DNA of 64,000 bases, taken from contig CANQCS010000006.1 of the NCBI GenBank assembly GCA_947589745.1, forward strand, positions 1 to 64,000, read 5' to 3'. Each line of letters opens with the position of its first letter. The first letter of the stretch is position 1. This DNA is from an uncultured Oscillospiraceae bacterium (GTDB lineage: Bacteria; Bacillota; Clostridia; Oscillospirales; Oscillospiraceae). Below the pieces are notes generated by a model, which did no database searches, was not told the origin of the DNA, and saw only the letters and a program-made list of their open reading frames with translations. This document shows positions 52,699 through 61,395 of this stretch, piece after piece. The position numbers and the translations under genes are program-made.

Positions 52699-53792
52699 CA
52701 GCCCTTGGCCCCCTTGATCTCAAATGTGGTGATATAGCCGTCCTCGTTGAAGTTGTGGTGTACCTTGCTGATGAAGTAGCTGCCCTCCGAGTCGCCGTCC
52801 AGGCCGTCGATGGTCACGTAGCGGCCGGGGATCAGCTCCGGGATGCCCAGGCAACTCCCCTGGCCGGAGACGAACTCCAGCGCCAGGGAGTCCAGCCGGG
52901 ACTGGGCCAGGGCCTTGCACTCCTGCTCGGTGCGGACGTACTCGCAGTACTCCCGCCGGACCGCCTTGGCAAATTTGGGGGCGGCCTGGGCGGCGCTCTT
53001 GCCGGACCCGCCGATGCTGACGGAGCTGGCGGTGCCCTGGATGAATTTCTGGTTCACATCCCTGCCCCACACTGTCACCGAGCCCGCCTGCCCGCCCAGG
53101 GACATCCGCCTTGAAAACGTGAGCAGGTCCTTGGTGGCGGAGAGGGTGATGATGGGGCTGCTGTTGCTGATGACGTTGTCGAAGATCAGCTCCCCATTGA
53201 CGCACAGCAGGCTCATGCAGTAGCGCTCCGCCAGCATCCGGAGGTAGGTGAAGTCGTCCAGCTGCTCCTTGATGGGGGGCACGTCGGACGCCGGGATGTT
53301 GCCCACGGTGACGGACTTGGCAAAGCCCGCGCCGGTGGCCTTCTTCATGATCTCCTCCACCAGCTGCTTGGGCTTCTTCTTCCCGCCGTACATGGGCTCC
53401 TGGCAGTTCATCAGGTAGCCGAAGCCATCCACGCCGCTGACGGCGATCCGGGGCGGCTTGCTGCCGCTGTACTCGATGGAGCACTCGTCCACGTAGCCGA
53501 AGAAGATATCCTGCTTCTTGACATAGCCCCCCTGGATCTCCAGCTTGGCCCCCACCTTGAGGGTCTTGGCCATGTTGTGGAGCATCTCGGTCTTCTCGTA
53601 GTCGTACTCGTTGCCCACGGTGAAGCGGCATCCCCCCGCCGAGCCGTCGGCGCAGAGGTCCACGTCCAGGGAGCTGATGATGTTCTCGTTGCTCTCCAGC
53701 GGCTTGCCGTCCACCTTAATGGTGAACGCCGGGCTGTGAAAGTCCTCGTACTTGGTCCGGAGGGCCTTGATCGTATACTTTCCTTTGTCCAC
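52698..53792 (-). CDS. Hub protein, gp27/late control D family (Afp8-like)
   Basis: 364 residues from GTG 53792. An open frame extends upstream to 53921 through a repeat and is not counted. Family features: AFTIKVDGKPLESNENIISS, FGYVDECSIEYSGSKPPRIA, VSGVDGFGYLM, LRMLAERYCMSLLCVNGELI and near the end IPELIPGRYVTIDGLDGDSE. The protein forms the central hub that joins tube and spike. Stop and next start overlap, so hub and spike are made together. Confidence 0.9.
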   Translation of the reverse strand: MDKGKYTIKALRTKYEDFHSPAFTIKVDGKPLESNENIISSLDVDLCADGSAGGCRFTVGNEYDYEKTEMLHNMAKTLKVGAKLEIQGGYVKKQDIFFGYVDECSIEYSGSKPPRIAVSGVDGFGYLMNCQEPMYGGKKKPKQLVEEIMKKATGAGFAKSVTVGNIPASDVPPIKEQLDDFTYLRMLAERYCMSLLCVNGELIFDNVISNSSPIITLSATKDLLTFSRRMSLGGQAGSVTVWGRDVNQKFIQGTASSVSIGGSGKSAAQAAPKFAKAVRREYCEYVRTEQECKALAQSRLDSLALEFVSGQGSCLGIPELIPGRYVTIDGLDGDSEGSYFISKVHHNFNEDGYITTFEIKGAKG

Positions 53793-53810
53793 GTCTCGGC
53801 CCCCTTTATT

Positions 53811-53932
53811 GGCGGATTCTATTCTCCCATTAGAAGTATCTTTCGTTACCGTGTGGGGAATGTGGGTATCGCAACGCTTTGAGAGCGATGGTAAAGTTCT
53901 TTTTGATACTTTTTCTTTCAAGAAAAAGTATG
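53811..53932 (-). repeat. Interspersed repeat family, copy D
   Basis: On the minus strand it begins with the palindrome ATACTTTTTC-TTGA-GAAAAAGTAT (53931-53906), continues with CAAAAAGAACTTTACCATCG and CACGGTAACGAAAG, and ends GGGAGAATAGAAT near 53811. Very similar to copies A and B more than 30 kb away. Confidence 0.85.
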
Positions 53933-53979
53933 ATAGCCGCTTTTCGCGGGAAAGCGGAGCAAACGGGAGGCCGCTCCCG

Positions 53980-54714
53980 TCACTTCTTCATGGCGGGCAT
54001 CCGCAGCGTCTCGCCGGAGCGCAGGCGCCGGGGATTGGCCAGGTCGTTGGCGTCGGCGATGAGCCGCCACTGCTCCGGCTGGCCGTAGGCCTCCGTGGAC
54101 AGGGACCACAGGGAGTCCCCCTGGCGCACGGTGTGGAACTTGGTGGTATCCGGGGAGTTGAGGGAGAAGCCGCCGCCCAACTTTTCGGCCAGGGGGGAGA
54201 CCGCCTCAATGAACGTGCAGTCCAGCCAGGCGCGGACCGGCAGGCCCTTCTCGTTGAATTTGACGAAGTTCTGGCTGCAGGCCATCAGATATCCCCCGAA
54301 CTGGAGGGAGGACCACTTCAATGTCACGAACTGGGGCCGGTGCAGGTCCTCGTTGACCAGCATGAGGTTGGTGACCTTCTTGGTGTATTTCCGCACGTCG
54401 ATCATCTTGGTCAGGGAGGGCAGCAGGCTGTTGGCGGCGAATTTCAGCTTGTCAACCATGCCGCCGCCCACCTCGCTTCCGGCGGACATGCTGTCGAAGA
54501 ACAGCCGGAAGGACAGGACCTCCAGGCCGCCGTACAGGAACTGAGCCGCCGGGGACGCGGCGGAAAAGCCGCTGACCTCCCCGTAGTTCACCTGCCGGGA
54601 CTGGCTGTAGCTCTCCGGGTTGTAGAGCACCTCGAACTCGTCGTCCACCTCCGGCGTGACCTTCATCTTCTCCAGAGGCACCAGAATATTGGGGTTGGGA
54701 ATGCCTAGGTACAT
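53980..54714 (-). CDS. CIS tube-baseplate adaptor with LysM domain (Afp7-like)
   Basis: 244 residues. N-terminal CIS_tube-type domain: ILVPLEKMKVTPEVDDEFEV then LYNPESYSQSRQVNY. C-terminal LysM (about 195-242): FHTVRQGDSLWSLSTEAYGQ and WRLIADANDLANPRRLRSGE. In Afp-type particles this protein links the tube to the baseplate; LysM suggests contact with peptidoglycan or with hub parts. GGAGGA lies upstream of ATG 54714. Confidence 0.9.
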   Translation of the reverse strand: MYLGIPNPNILVPLEKMKVTPEVDDEFEVLYNPESYSQSRQVNYGEVSGFSAASPAAQFLYGGLEVLSFRLFFDSMSAGSEVGGGMVDKLKFAANSLLPSLTKMIDVRKYTKKVTNLMLVNEDLHRPQFVTLKWSSLQFGGYLMACSQNFVKFNEKGLPVRAWLDCTFIEAVSPLAEKLGGGFSLNSPDTTKFHTVRQGDSLWSLSTEAYGQPEQWRLIADANDLANPRRLRSGETLRMPAMKK

Positions 54715-54732
54715 TCTGTGTCCTCCTCTCCG

Positions 54733-57700
54733 TCACAGGCCCAGCCGGCGGCGCTCCCGCCGGATGCGGTCCTCGATGATCTGATAGACCCGGTCGGCGG
54801 TCCGGCGGATCTCCGCGTCGCTGATGCGGACGCTCTGCTGGGCCTGGGCCTGGGTCTGCTCCTGCCGCTGGGGCCGCTCCCGGTAGGTCACGGGGGCGGG
54901 GGCCTGGTAGTTGGGGGCCGTCCACTCAAAGGACTCGCCCTTCTCCGGCTGGGGCAGGGTGGCGATATTTCTGGCGGTGCCCATCTGGGCCGCCGCCGCG
55001 GCCGCGGTCTGGGGCGCGCCCTCCCGGAGGAAGCGCTGGGCCCAGTCGGGCAGACTGCGGACGTAGTCGGAATCCATGGGGCCCCGCTGGGCCTGCTGGC
55101 TTTGCTGGCCTTGCTGGGGCTGGACCGCCGCGTCGCTCTGGGGCTGCTGGGTGGCATAGGTCAGGTCCAGCGGCTCCGGCGCCGCACCGGCGGCGTTCCC
55201 GGCGGACCGGGCGGCGCTGGCCGCTGTTCCGACGGACTGGGAAAAGGCCTGGGTTCCCGGCGACGCCGCACCCTGCCGGGGCTGCCGGCTCAAGCGGGTC
55301 ATCTGCGCCGCGGTCCGGACCTGCTGGCCTGGACGGGCCGTCTGTCCCATCGTCGGTGACTGCTGGCCCAGGTAGCTTATCTGCGTGGGAGATTGAGACT
55401 GCTGCTGGCCCGGGCGGGCCGTCTGTCCCATCACCGGGGGTTGCTGGCTCAGATAGGTTATTTGTGCGGGAGATTGGGATGGCAGGCCCGACGAGTACGC
55501 TGTCTGTCCCATAATAGGCTGGGACTGTTGTCCCGCGATCCGGGGCTGCGACAGATGCATCCGGCCGGACAGGCGCTCCCGCAGCCAGGTATAGGTGTCC
55601 GGCTGTGTCTGCTGGGCCATGGCGGCCCGGATGGTCTCCGAAACGCTGGATTGCTCACCGGCTGTCTGTGCCGTTCGGGGCGCTGTTGGCCGGTCCGCGG
55701 CGGTATCCGCCGGTCCGGGCGGCGTCTCCTGGGTCCGGTAGACCATCGTCTCCGGGGGCGGGGACTGCATGGCCTGCTGTAGGGCCTGGGACGGGGCGTC
55801 CGATTCTGTCTCGCCAGGTGTAACTCCCAGGTCCGGCGATACTGTCCGAACGTCCCGGGCTGCGGTAGACAGGGGCGTCCGGCCTGCCCGCTCCAGGAGG
55901 CGGAGCACCTCCCCGCGGTCCTTCGGCGTAAAGCGGGCCGGTCTGCTTTGAAAATTGCGCAGGGCAAACGGTGCTTTTGCGATCTGCTCGCCGGTCCCGG
56001 TTTCTGCCGCTTGGGCGGGACTCCGAGGCCGGGGGGACTGGCTGCTTTCCCGGCCGGGCAGGCTCGCCGTGTTGGGCTGGGCGGTCCGAAGCCCGGTCCG
56101 CTCCGGCGCCGGGGCGTTGCCGCGAGCTTGCGGGGACTGTCCCGTGCCGCTCTGCGGTTGGGTAAAACTCTGGGCGGCCTGGGCCTCCCTGGGCTCCTCC
56201 GTCCGATAGACAATGGTCTCCGGCGGTGGGACGGGATAGGCAGTCTGCATGATGCTTTCCGCCTGGGAGGTCTGACTCGCGGCGGGTCCGGCCTGGGAGC
56301 CGGGCCGTATCTCCAAACCGCCCACGGTCCGCACATCGCGGGCCACGGTGGTTGGGGAAGTGTGCTGTAGGGGCTCCGAAGCGCCGCGTATGTTGCCGCG
56401 CTCCGATATTGGCGATCCTGCCGGTGGCCTCTCCGCCTGTCCTCGGACAGTTGGGGAGGTGGACGCCGCCGTCTGACCAGTAGCCGCCGGGCGGCTAGTC
56501 TGGCCGGAGGGGTGAGACTGTGCGGTCTCCTGGGATGCGGGGGCCGTGCCGCTCTCCTCCGTCCGATAGACCATCGTCTCCAGAGGCGGAACGGGATAGG
56601 CCGGTATGATCGATCCTGCGGGCTGTTCTGCTGACAGCCCCGCGGCCAGGCCCGGCTGGGCGGGCAACTCACGGGCGATACGGACATCCCGCGCCGTGGT
56701 GGCAACGGTGCCTGACGAGGGCGTCAAAGAACCGTGGGGCGCGGCGGTACTTCCCGCCGCGGGGGTCTCGGTGCCGGGGTGCTCGGCCTGCGCCGCGGAG
56801 AGAGTCGGAACCGCCGGAGCCGCTGAAGCGGACTGGGGCGTCCGGCTGGTCATGGGTAAACTCGCTGCTGTCTGCCCCGCCGGTCTTTTGTCCGCTGTTG
56901 CCGGACGGCGGGCAGCGGTTTCATGGGCGGCGCTTTCGGGATGTTCCGCGGAGGCGCTGACGCCGTTCGCGGAATCGGACTGTTCCGATGCCGTCCGATA
57001 GGCCAGCTCGACGCCCGGTGATGTGTATGGGAAAAGGGGCGCTGCCGTCTGAGGCGGCGCGGCTCCTCTTTCTGAAAGGTCTCCCGGCCTCGTAGTTGGA
57101 ATACTGGCCAGGGCTGACGTGAATGGACCGGCTGCCTCTGCCGCGGTCCCCGGTACAGTGGCCGCCGTGGTTTCCAACGGCGCATTTGTCTTTAAGCTGG
57201 AAATCTCCGCCGGTTTTGCAGTGGCGGTTCGGATATCCCGCGCTGTGCCGGTGAACGGCTGGGAAGCGGCAGGGGTGGCTTGAGAAATCGGGTGCGGTTC
57301 TGTGGCCGGTTCTGTCTGTGTTCCCTGCTCACTCCGGGGCGCTGCTGCCGGGGAATGGGAACGGTTGGCGCTGGCAGTTGAGCTCTGCCCGCCCTGTGGT
57401 GTGGTTTGTGTTGTTTCCCTCCGGGGCAACTCACCCGGCGTAGGTTCGTGGCTGTCCTCCGCGTGGAAGACCAATTCCGGGCCGGGGGTAAAAGCGGGAA
57501 TCTGGGCCTGAGGCTGTTCGTCTTTCTCAGCCTCCGGTGCCTCACCGGCGGCCATTCGGATATCCCGGATGGTGGACGCCAGCGTGTGATGGGCCATTCC
57601 GGGGTTCGATTCCGCGAGCTGCGCGGCCTCCGGTTCTGCGGAGGACTGCGCCGCCGGAGAAACTGCCATTTCAGCGGAAATCTGCTCGTGCTGGAACGGT

Positions 57701-59865
57701 TCTCCTTCCCGGGGCGCCTCCGGCTGTTGTGGGAACGTGCTCTGTGTGGGAAGTACTGCCTCTCGCCGGGATTGGCTCTGCTCCTGCCGGAGAGAGGCCG
57801 CCGTAGCGGAGGTCGTTGTCTCCCCGCCCTCCGGCAGGGGGACGGGTCCCCGGCTCTGCCCGGAGGAGATCTCCGCGGAGCGCTGGGGCGTGGTGTTCCG
57901 GTCCGGACTCGTCGGACCGCTCTGGCGTATATCCTCCCGTCCGTCCGGCGACAGCCGGGCCGCGTGGGAGGTGGACGCTCTATGTATACCGTCAGGACCG
58001 GCGGCTGTATGCGGCCCGGCGTCCGACGGGGTATGTTCTGATGTCAGTGAGGGGTTTGCTTTCTGTGTGTCTGTTGCGTAGGGTCTTGCGCTCTGCGCCT
58101 GCTGTGTTCGGGGAACGGACTGGCCGCGGTCCTGAGGGGACCGGGGCTCCCGCTGTTCCTCCTGGCGGGGCGCTTCACGACGGGACGGGGTGTGGGCCTG
58201 CTCCCGTGTCGCTGTATCTGTGGGGCGGGCGGTGTTCTCTCCGCCGGTCCGCACAGCCGGGACGGTCTTTTGACCCCGGAGGGCGCTTACCTCCCCCGCC
58301 AGCGCCTGGCCGATCTGCCGGGCCGTCTGCTCCACAGCCTGCCGCAGAGCGGCGGTATCTGTCCTGCTGTTCTGGGAAACGGGGGCGGTGTTCTCCCCGC
58401 CGTCCTCCAGATAGGAGAGCTCTGTGGGGGCGATCCGCCGCACGTCCTGCCGGGCAAGGCTCTGGGTATCAGTGTCATTTTTCTCCCAACCCGGGAGCTG
58501 CGGGGCCTCCGCCCCGGTCATATGCGGCGCTGCCGGTGTTTCGGAGGGGAGCGCCGCGCCCTGTCCCTCCTCCCGCAGCTTCTGAAGCTGCCGGGAAAAC
58601 GCCATGGCACGCCGGCTCAGTCCGCCCGGGGCGGTCTGGCGGGGCATACGTCCCTCCGGCCTGGCCGCTTGGGCCTGTTGGAGGTTGGCGGTAAATTGAA
58701 TGTGCTGGTTGACAGTGCTGTAAAAATTCTGCTGGAGCGCGTAGAGCCGCTCCTGCTCTGGCTGAGTGGCCGCTGCCGCCGGAGTGGTGCGGGGTTCTTC
58801 TCCTGGCTGTGCCGGGTGGGAAACGTCCCCCTGCGCTGCCTGCCGGGGCTGACGGTCCTGGATGGGAACGGTATCATGAGCGGCTGTCTGCACCGGGGTT
58901 TGAGCGGTACTCTGCCGGATATCCTGGGTGGAAACCTGCGCGGCCTCATGGGAAACCGGCTGGTTCTGTTCGGAAGCGGTCCCGCGAGGGGCCGACTGGT
59001 TTTGATTGAAAACAGTCCCATGCGGAGCTGCCTGGGATGTAGTATGGGCTATATCCTGCCGGACAGTCTGCGTGGAAACCTGCGTGATTTCTCGCCGGGG
59101 CGGCTGGTTCTGATTAGAAACAGTCCCATAAGGGGCTGTCTGGGGTGTGCTATGGTCTGTATCCTGCCGGACATCTTGCGCGGAAACCTGCGTGGCCCCT
59201 CGCCGGGGCGGCTGACTTTGATTGGTGACAGTCCCGCGCTGGGCTGCCTGGGGTATAGTACGAGGTGTGTCCTGCCGGACGTTCTGCGAGGGGACCTGGG
59301 CAGCCTCTCGCCGGGGCGGCTGGCTTTGATTGGTGACAGTCCCGCGCTGGGCTGTCTGGGGCGCGGTATGGGTTATATCCTGCCGGACTGCGGTCTGCAA
59401 GGGAATATCTTTCGCCGCCTGGGCCTGCTGCTCCGCCGTGGGGGCGGATACGGCCATGATCTGCTGGGCCGGGATGCGGACGGGCTGTCCCTGGGACGCG
59501 GGGCGCCGGGGCGCTGCCGCAGAGGGGGGCAGGATCTCCCGCTCCCGCAGGCGCAGGACGCGCTCCACGATGCGCTCGGTTGCCTTCTCCCGCTCGGTGC
59601 GGCTGCCGGACTGGCGCAGGGCCTCCAGGACCAGGTTCAGGTCCACCTGGATCACCGGCTGGACCGGGGCCGGGGCCGCCGCTTCGCCCTCTTCGCCCTC
59701 CTCCAGGAGGTCCAGAGGCACAAAGGGGTAGTGCCCGTCCTGAAATCCGGCTCTGGCCAGCAGCGCCTCCGAGAAGGTCTGGGCCAGGGTGCCGAAGGGG
59801 GACAGGACCAGTCCCTTCCGGGACAGCACCCCCATATCCGGTTTTGTGACCGCGATAGAGTCCAT
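54733..59865 (-). CDS. 1,710-residue repetitive low-complexity CIS protein
   Basis: Very long protein rich in Gln, Thr, Ala, Pro and Ser. The N-terminal 115 residues look folded (LSPFGTLAQTFSEALLARAG, then helical VLEALRQSGSRTEREKATER). About residues 165-330 hold four to five tandem repeats of about 36 residues (pattern RGTVTNQSQPPRREAAQV..QNVRQDT). Five further modules of 110-150 residues each contain ARDVRTV-like and ETMVYRTEE-like motifs (about 770-1380). The C-terminus (1600-1710) is again folded: YVRSLPDWAQRFLREG and SDAEIRRTADRVYQIIEDR. No family recognised. Its place between tube and LysM adaptor, its length, and the absence of another tape-measure gene make a lumen or length-determining role possible. 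Confidence 0.7.
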   Translation of the reverse strand: MDSIAVTKPDMGVLSRKGLVLSPFGTLAQTFSEALLARAGFQDGHYPFVPLDLLEEGEEGEAAAPAPVQPVIQVDLNLVLEALRQSGSRTEREKATERIVERVLRLREREILPPSAAAPRRPASQGQPVRIPAQQIMAVSAPTAEQQAQAAKDIPLQTAVRQDITHTAPQTAQRGTVTNQSQPPRREAAQVPSQNVRQDTPRTIPQAAQRGTVTNQSQPPRRGATQVSAQDVRQDTDHSTPQTAPYGTVSNQNQPPRREITQVSTQTVRQDIAHTTSQAAPHGTVFNQNQSAPRGTASEQNQPVSHEAAQVSTQDIRQSTAQTPVQTAAHDTVPIQDRQPRQAAQGDVSHPAQPGEEPRTTPAAAATQPEQERLYALQQNFYSTVNQHIQFTANLQQAQAARPEGRMPRQTAPGGLSRRAMAFSRQLQKLREEGQGAALPSETPAAPHMTGAEAPQLPGWEKNDTDTQSLARQDVRRIAPTELSYLEDGGENTAPVSQNSRTDTAALRQAVEQTARQIGQALAGEVSALRGQKTVPAVRTGGENTARPTDTATREQAHTPSRREAPRQEEQREPRSPQDRGQSVPRTQQAQSARPYATDTQKANPSLTSEHTPSDAGPHTAAGPDGIHRASTSHAARLSPDGREDIRQSGPTSPDRNTTPQRSAEISSGQSRGPVPLPEGGETTTSATAASLRQEQSQSRREAVLPTQSTFPQQPEAPREGEPFQHEQISAEMAVSPAAQSSAEPEAAQLAESNPGMAHHTLASTIRDIRMAAGEAPEAEKDEQPQAQIPAFTPGPELVFHAEDSHEPTPGELPRRETTQTTPQGGQSSTASANRSHSPAAAPRSEQGTQTEPATEPHPISQATPAASQPFTGTARDIRTATAKPAEISSLKTNAPLETTAATVPGTAAEAAGPFTSALASIPTTRPGDLSERGAAPPQTAAPLFPYTSPGVELAYRTASEQSDSANGVSASAEHPESAAHETAARRPATADKRPAGQTAASLPMTSRTPQSASAAPAVPTLSAAQAEHPGTETPAAGSTAAPHGSLTPSSGTVATTARDVRIARELPAQPGLAAGLSAEQPAGSIIPAYPVPPLETMVYRTEESGTAPASQETAQSHPSGQTSRPAATGQTAASTSPTVRGQAERPPAGSPISERGNIRGASEPLQHTSPTTVARDVRTVGGLEIRPGSQAGPAASQTSQAESIMQTAYPVPPPETIVYRTEEPREAQAAQSFTQPQSGTGQSPQARGNAPAPERTGLRTAQPNTASLPGRESSQSPRPRSPAQAAETGTGEQIAKAPFALRNFQSRPARFTPKDRGEVLRLLERAGRTPLSTAARDVRTVSPDLGVTPGETESDAPSQALQQAMQSPPPETMVYRTQETPPGPADTAADRPTAPRTAQTAGEQSSVSETIRAAMAQQTQPDTYTWLRERLSGRMHLSQPRIAGQQSQPIMGQTAYSSGLPSQSPAQITYLSQQPPVMGQTARPGQQQSQSPTQISYLGQQSPTMGQTARPGQQVRTAAQMTRLSRQPRQGAASPGTQAFSQSVGTAASAARSAGNAAGAAPEPLDLTYATQQPQSDAAVQPQQGQQSQQAQRGPMDSDYVRSLPDWAQRFLREGAPQTAAAAAAQMGTARNIATLPQPEKGESFEWTAPNYQAPAPVTYRERPQRQEQTQAQAQQSVRISDAEIRRTADRVYQIIEDRIRRERRRLGL

Positions 59866-60284
59866 CAGAACACTCCGTTGTGTATCAGCTCAATGCGGGT
59901 GACGGCCAGGCCCGGCTGGTTGCTGTTGAGCTGGGGGCCCGACACCTTCATCAGGTGGGCGCCCACCACGGACCAGATCCGCTGGGTCTCGCCGAAGCTG
60001 TCTTTCAGGGTGATGGTGCCCGCCAGGGGGATATCCATTCCCTGGTTGACCATGATCATCAGGAGGGACACGGAGTCGATGCTGGTGACCACGCCCTGCT
60101 CCAGCACCAGAGTCTGGGGCTTGATGTTCTTCAGAAAGAACCGGGGGTAGAGGCTCCCGCCCTCGGCGTAGACGTCGTACTCCATCTCCATGTCCAGCCC
60201 GGACACGGACAGGAATCCGCCGGCCAGAACGGCCCCGGCGCCGATCAGCATTACCTCAAAATAGGAACCGGACATCGCCGACAC
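59865..60284 (-). CDS. Tail-tube-like protein (gp19 type, Afp5-like)
   Basis: 139 residues from GTG 60284 (GGAGGG about 8 bases upstream). Beta-rich, with FLSVSGLDMEMEYDVYAEGG near 24-43, a standard tube-protein pattern, followed by LYPRFFLKNIKPQTLVLEQG and the C-terminal GLAVTRIELIHNGVF. It is one of three tube paralogues; this type is usually a tube-initiator near the baseplate. Its stop overlaps the start of the 1,710-residue protein. Confidence 0.85.
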   Translation of the reverse strand: MSAMSGSYFEVMLIGAGAVLAGGFLSVSGLDMEMEYDVYAEGGSLYPRFFLKNIKPQTLVLEQGVVTSIDSVSLLMIMVNQGMDIPLAGTITLKDSFGETQRIWSVVGAHLMKVSGPQLNSNQPGLAVTRIELIHNGVF

Positions 60285-60376
60285 GGCGCTCCCTCCTTCC
60301 TCTCATCCATCCTTTTTCCCGCGGGAAAAAGAAGCAAAAACAACTCGCTGCCCGGCGGCGCGTCTGCCGCGGTCCG
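60285..60376. other. Spacer with palindrome
   Basis: CTTTTTCCCGCGGGAAAAAG (60311-60330) is a 20-base perfect palindrome, similar in form to the repeat family. On the minus strand it follows the second tube gene and may reduce readthrough. Confidence 0.5.
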
Positions 60377-61021
60377 TCAGGACTGGCCGCTCTTGGGCTG
60401 CCAGGGCGGGTTGGCTTCATACTCCCTCACCGGCTCTTTCAGCTTCCAGGGCGGATCAGCCTCGTAGGGCCTGATGGGCTCCTTCAGCCTCCAGACCGGA
60501 TTGGGCTTGTAGGGGTTGGGCTGTGCCTTGGGCTGCCAGGGCGGGTTGGGCGGTCCCGGCGGCGCTGTGGTCCGCCGCATACCGGTGATGGCGAAGGTGA
60601 TGCTCTCCATCAGCACCTCGCTGCGGCTGCTGTCCAGGGGGGCCATCTCGTAACCGATGGGCATGGCCTCCTTCAGCGTCCAGGTCACCGCCGTCTGTCC
60701 CGCCTCGTTGAGGGTGATAACGTTGATATCCCGGCGCAGGTTGCTGCCCGTGGGGCCGGCCTCCATGTCCGCCGCCGCCGCGAAGAGCCAGTCCAGGAAG
60801 TCGTTGTCCCCCACCACGCCCTTGCTGAGGGTCACCGGGTCGAACCGGGTAAAGACCGGCACATACTCCTGCACCCCCCGGTTGTCGTCGCCGTCCCGGC
60901 TCTGGATGGTCTCCACCTGCATCTTCACGCCGGAGAAGCTGGTGAAGGCCGCGGAGATGCCGCCGCCGGCCTCGATGAGGAACCGGAAGGACTGGATGGG
61001 CTGCGGATATACGATTGCCAT
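60377..61021 (-). CDS. Tail tube protein with Pro/Trp-rich repeat tail
   Basis: 214 residues. Residues 1-150 are a tube protein: YPQPIQSFRFLIEAGGGISA, AFTSFSGVKMQVETI, VTLSKGVVGDNDFLDWLFAA, and ITFAITGMRR at the end. Residues 152-214 add four units of about 15 residues around PPW or NPVW (NPPWQPKAQP, NPVWRLKEPIRPYE, DPPWKLKEPVREYE, NPPWQPKSGQS). The standard family is about 150 residues, so the tail is an addition, perhaps for binding cargo in the lumen or neighbouring proteins. GGTGAAGA lies before ATG 61021. Confidence 0.87.
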   Translation of the reverse strand: MAIVYPQPIQSFRFLIEAGGGISAAFTSFSGVKMQVETIQSRDGDDNRGVQEYVPVFTRFDPVTLSKGVVGDNDFLDWLFAAAADMEAGPTGSNLRRDINVITLNEAGQTAVTWTLKEAMPIGYEMAPLDSSRSEVLMESITFAITGMRRTTAPPGPPNPPWQPKAQPNPYKPNPVWRLKEPIRPYEADPPWKLKEPVREYEANPPWQPKSGQS

Positions 61022-61038
61022 GGGTCTTCACCTGCCGT

Positions 61039-61395
61039 TCATCGGAATTCAAAGCTCCGCTTGTCGTCGCCGCTGAGCTTCTTGTTGATGGCGGATACCT
61101 CCCGGCACCAGCGACGGCGCTCCCAGTGGTCCAGGTCCATCAGGGCGCCGTTGGACCAGTGGAGGTAGTAGGCCAGGAACGCCATCTCCTGGTACAGGCG
61201 GTCCTGGGGATAGAGCGACACCCCGCGGGCGCGCTTGAGGGAGAGGGGGCTGTCAGAGCGGTACTCGATGCGCCGCCAGTCCGCCTCCGGGGGCCGCAGC
61301 CGGCGGAGGGGCAGGCCCTCGTTGTCCTCGGAGGCCCACTCTATCCCAGCAAAAAATCCAGCGGCACCTCCACCTTCTGGTTGCAGTGGGGGCAC
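61039..61395 (-). CDS. DUF6760-like chaperone extension, probably made by -1 frameshift
   Basis: The open frame holds RLYQEMAFLAYYLHWSNGAL then DLDHWERRRWCREVSAINKK, the pattern of the short DUF6760-type proteins beside injection-system tube genes. The only in-frame start (GTG 61395) has no ribosome site and lies 55 bases inside the upstream chaperone gene. At 61356-61350 the two frames share T TTT TTG, a typical -1 slippery site just before the upstream TAG. A slip there would give a fusion of about 220 residues, as in phage G/GT tail chaperones. Slip site is seen; the fusion is inferred. Confidence 0.75.
   Translation of the reverse strand: MPPLQPEGGGAAGFFAGIEWASEDNEGLPLRRLRPPEADWRRIEYRSDSPLSLKRARGVSLYPQDRLYQEMAFLAYYLHWSNGALMDLDHWERRRWCREVSAINKKLSGDDKRSFEFR

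Noticed and set aside
52698..53921. Longer hub protein beginning at 53921
   Set aside because: The extra 43 codons lie in interspersed repeat copy D and have no homology; GTG 53792 fits the family start.
61039..61395. Independent translation of the DUF6760-like frame from GTG 61395
   Set aside because: No Shine-Dalgarno, 55-base overlap with the upstream gene and a typical slippery site favour frameshifting.
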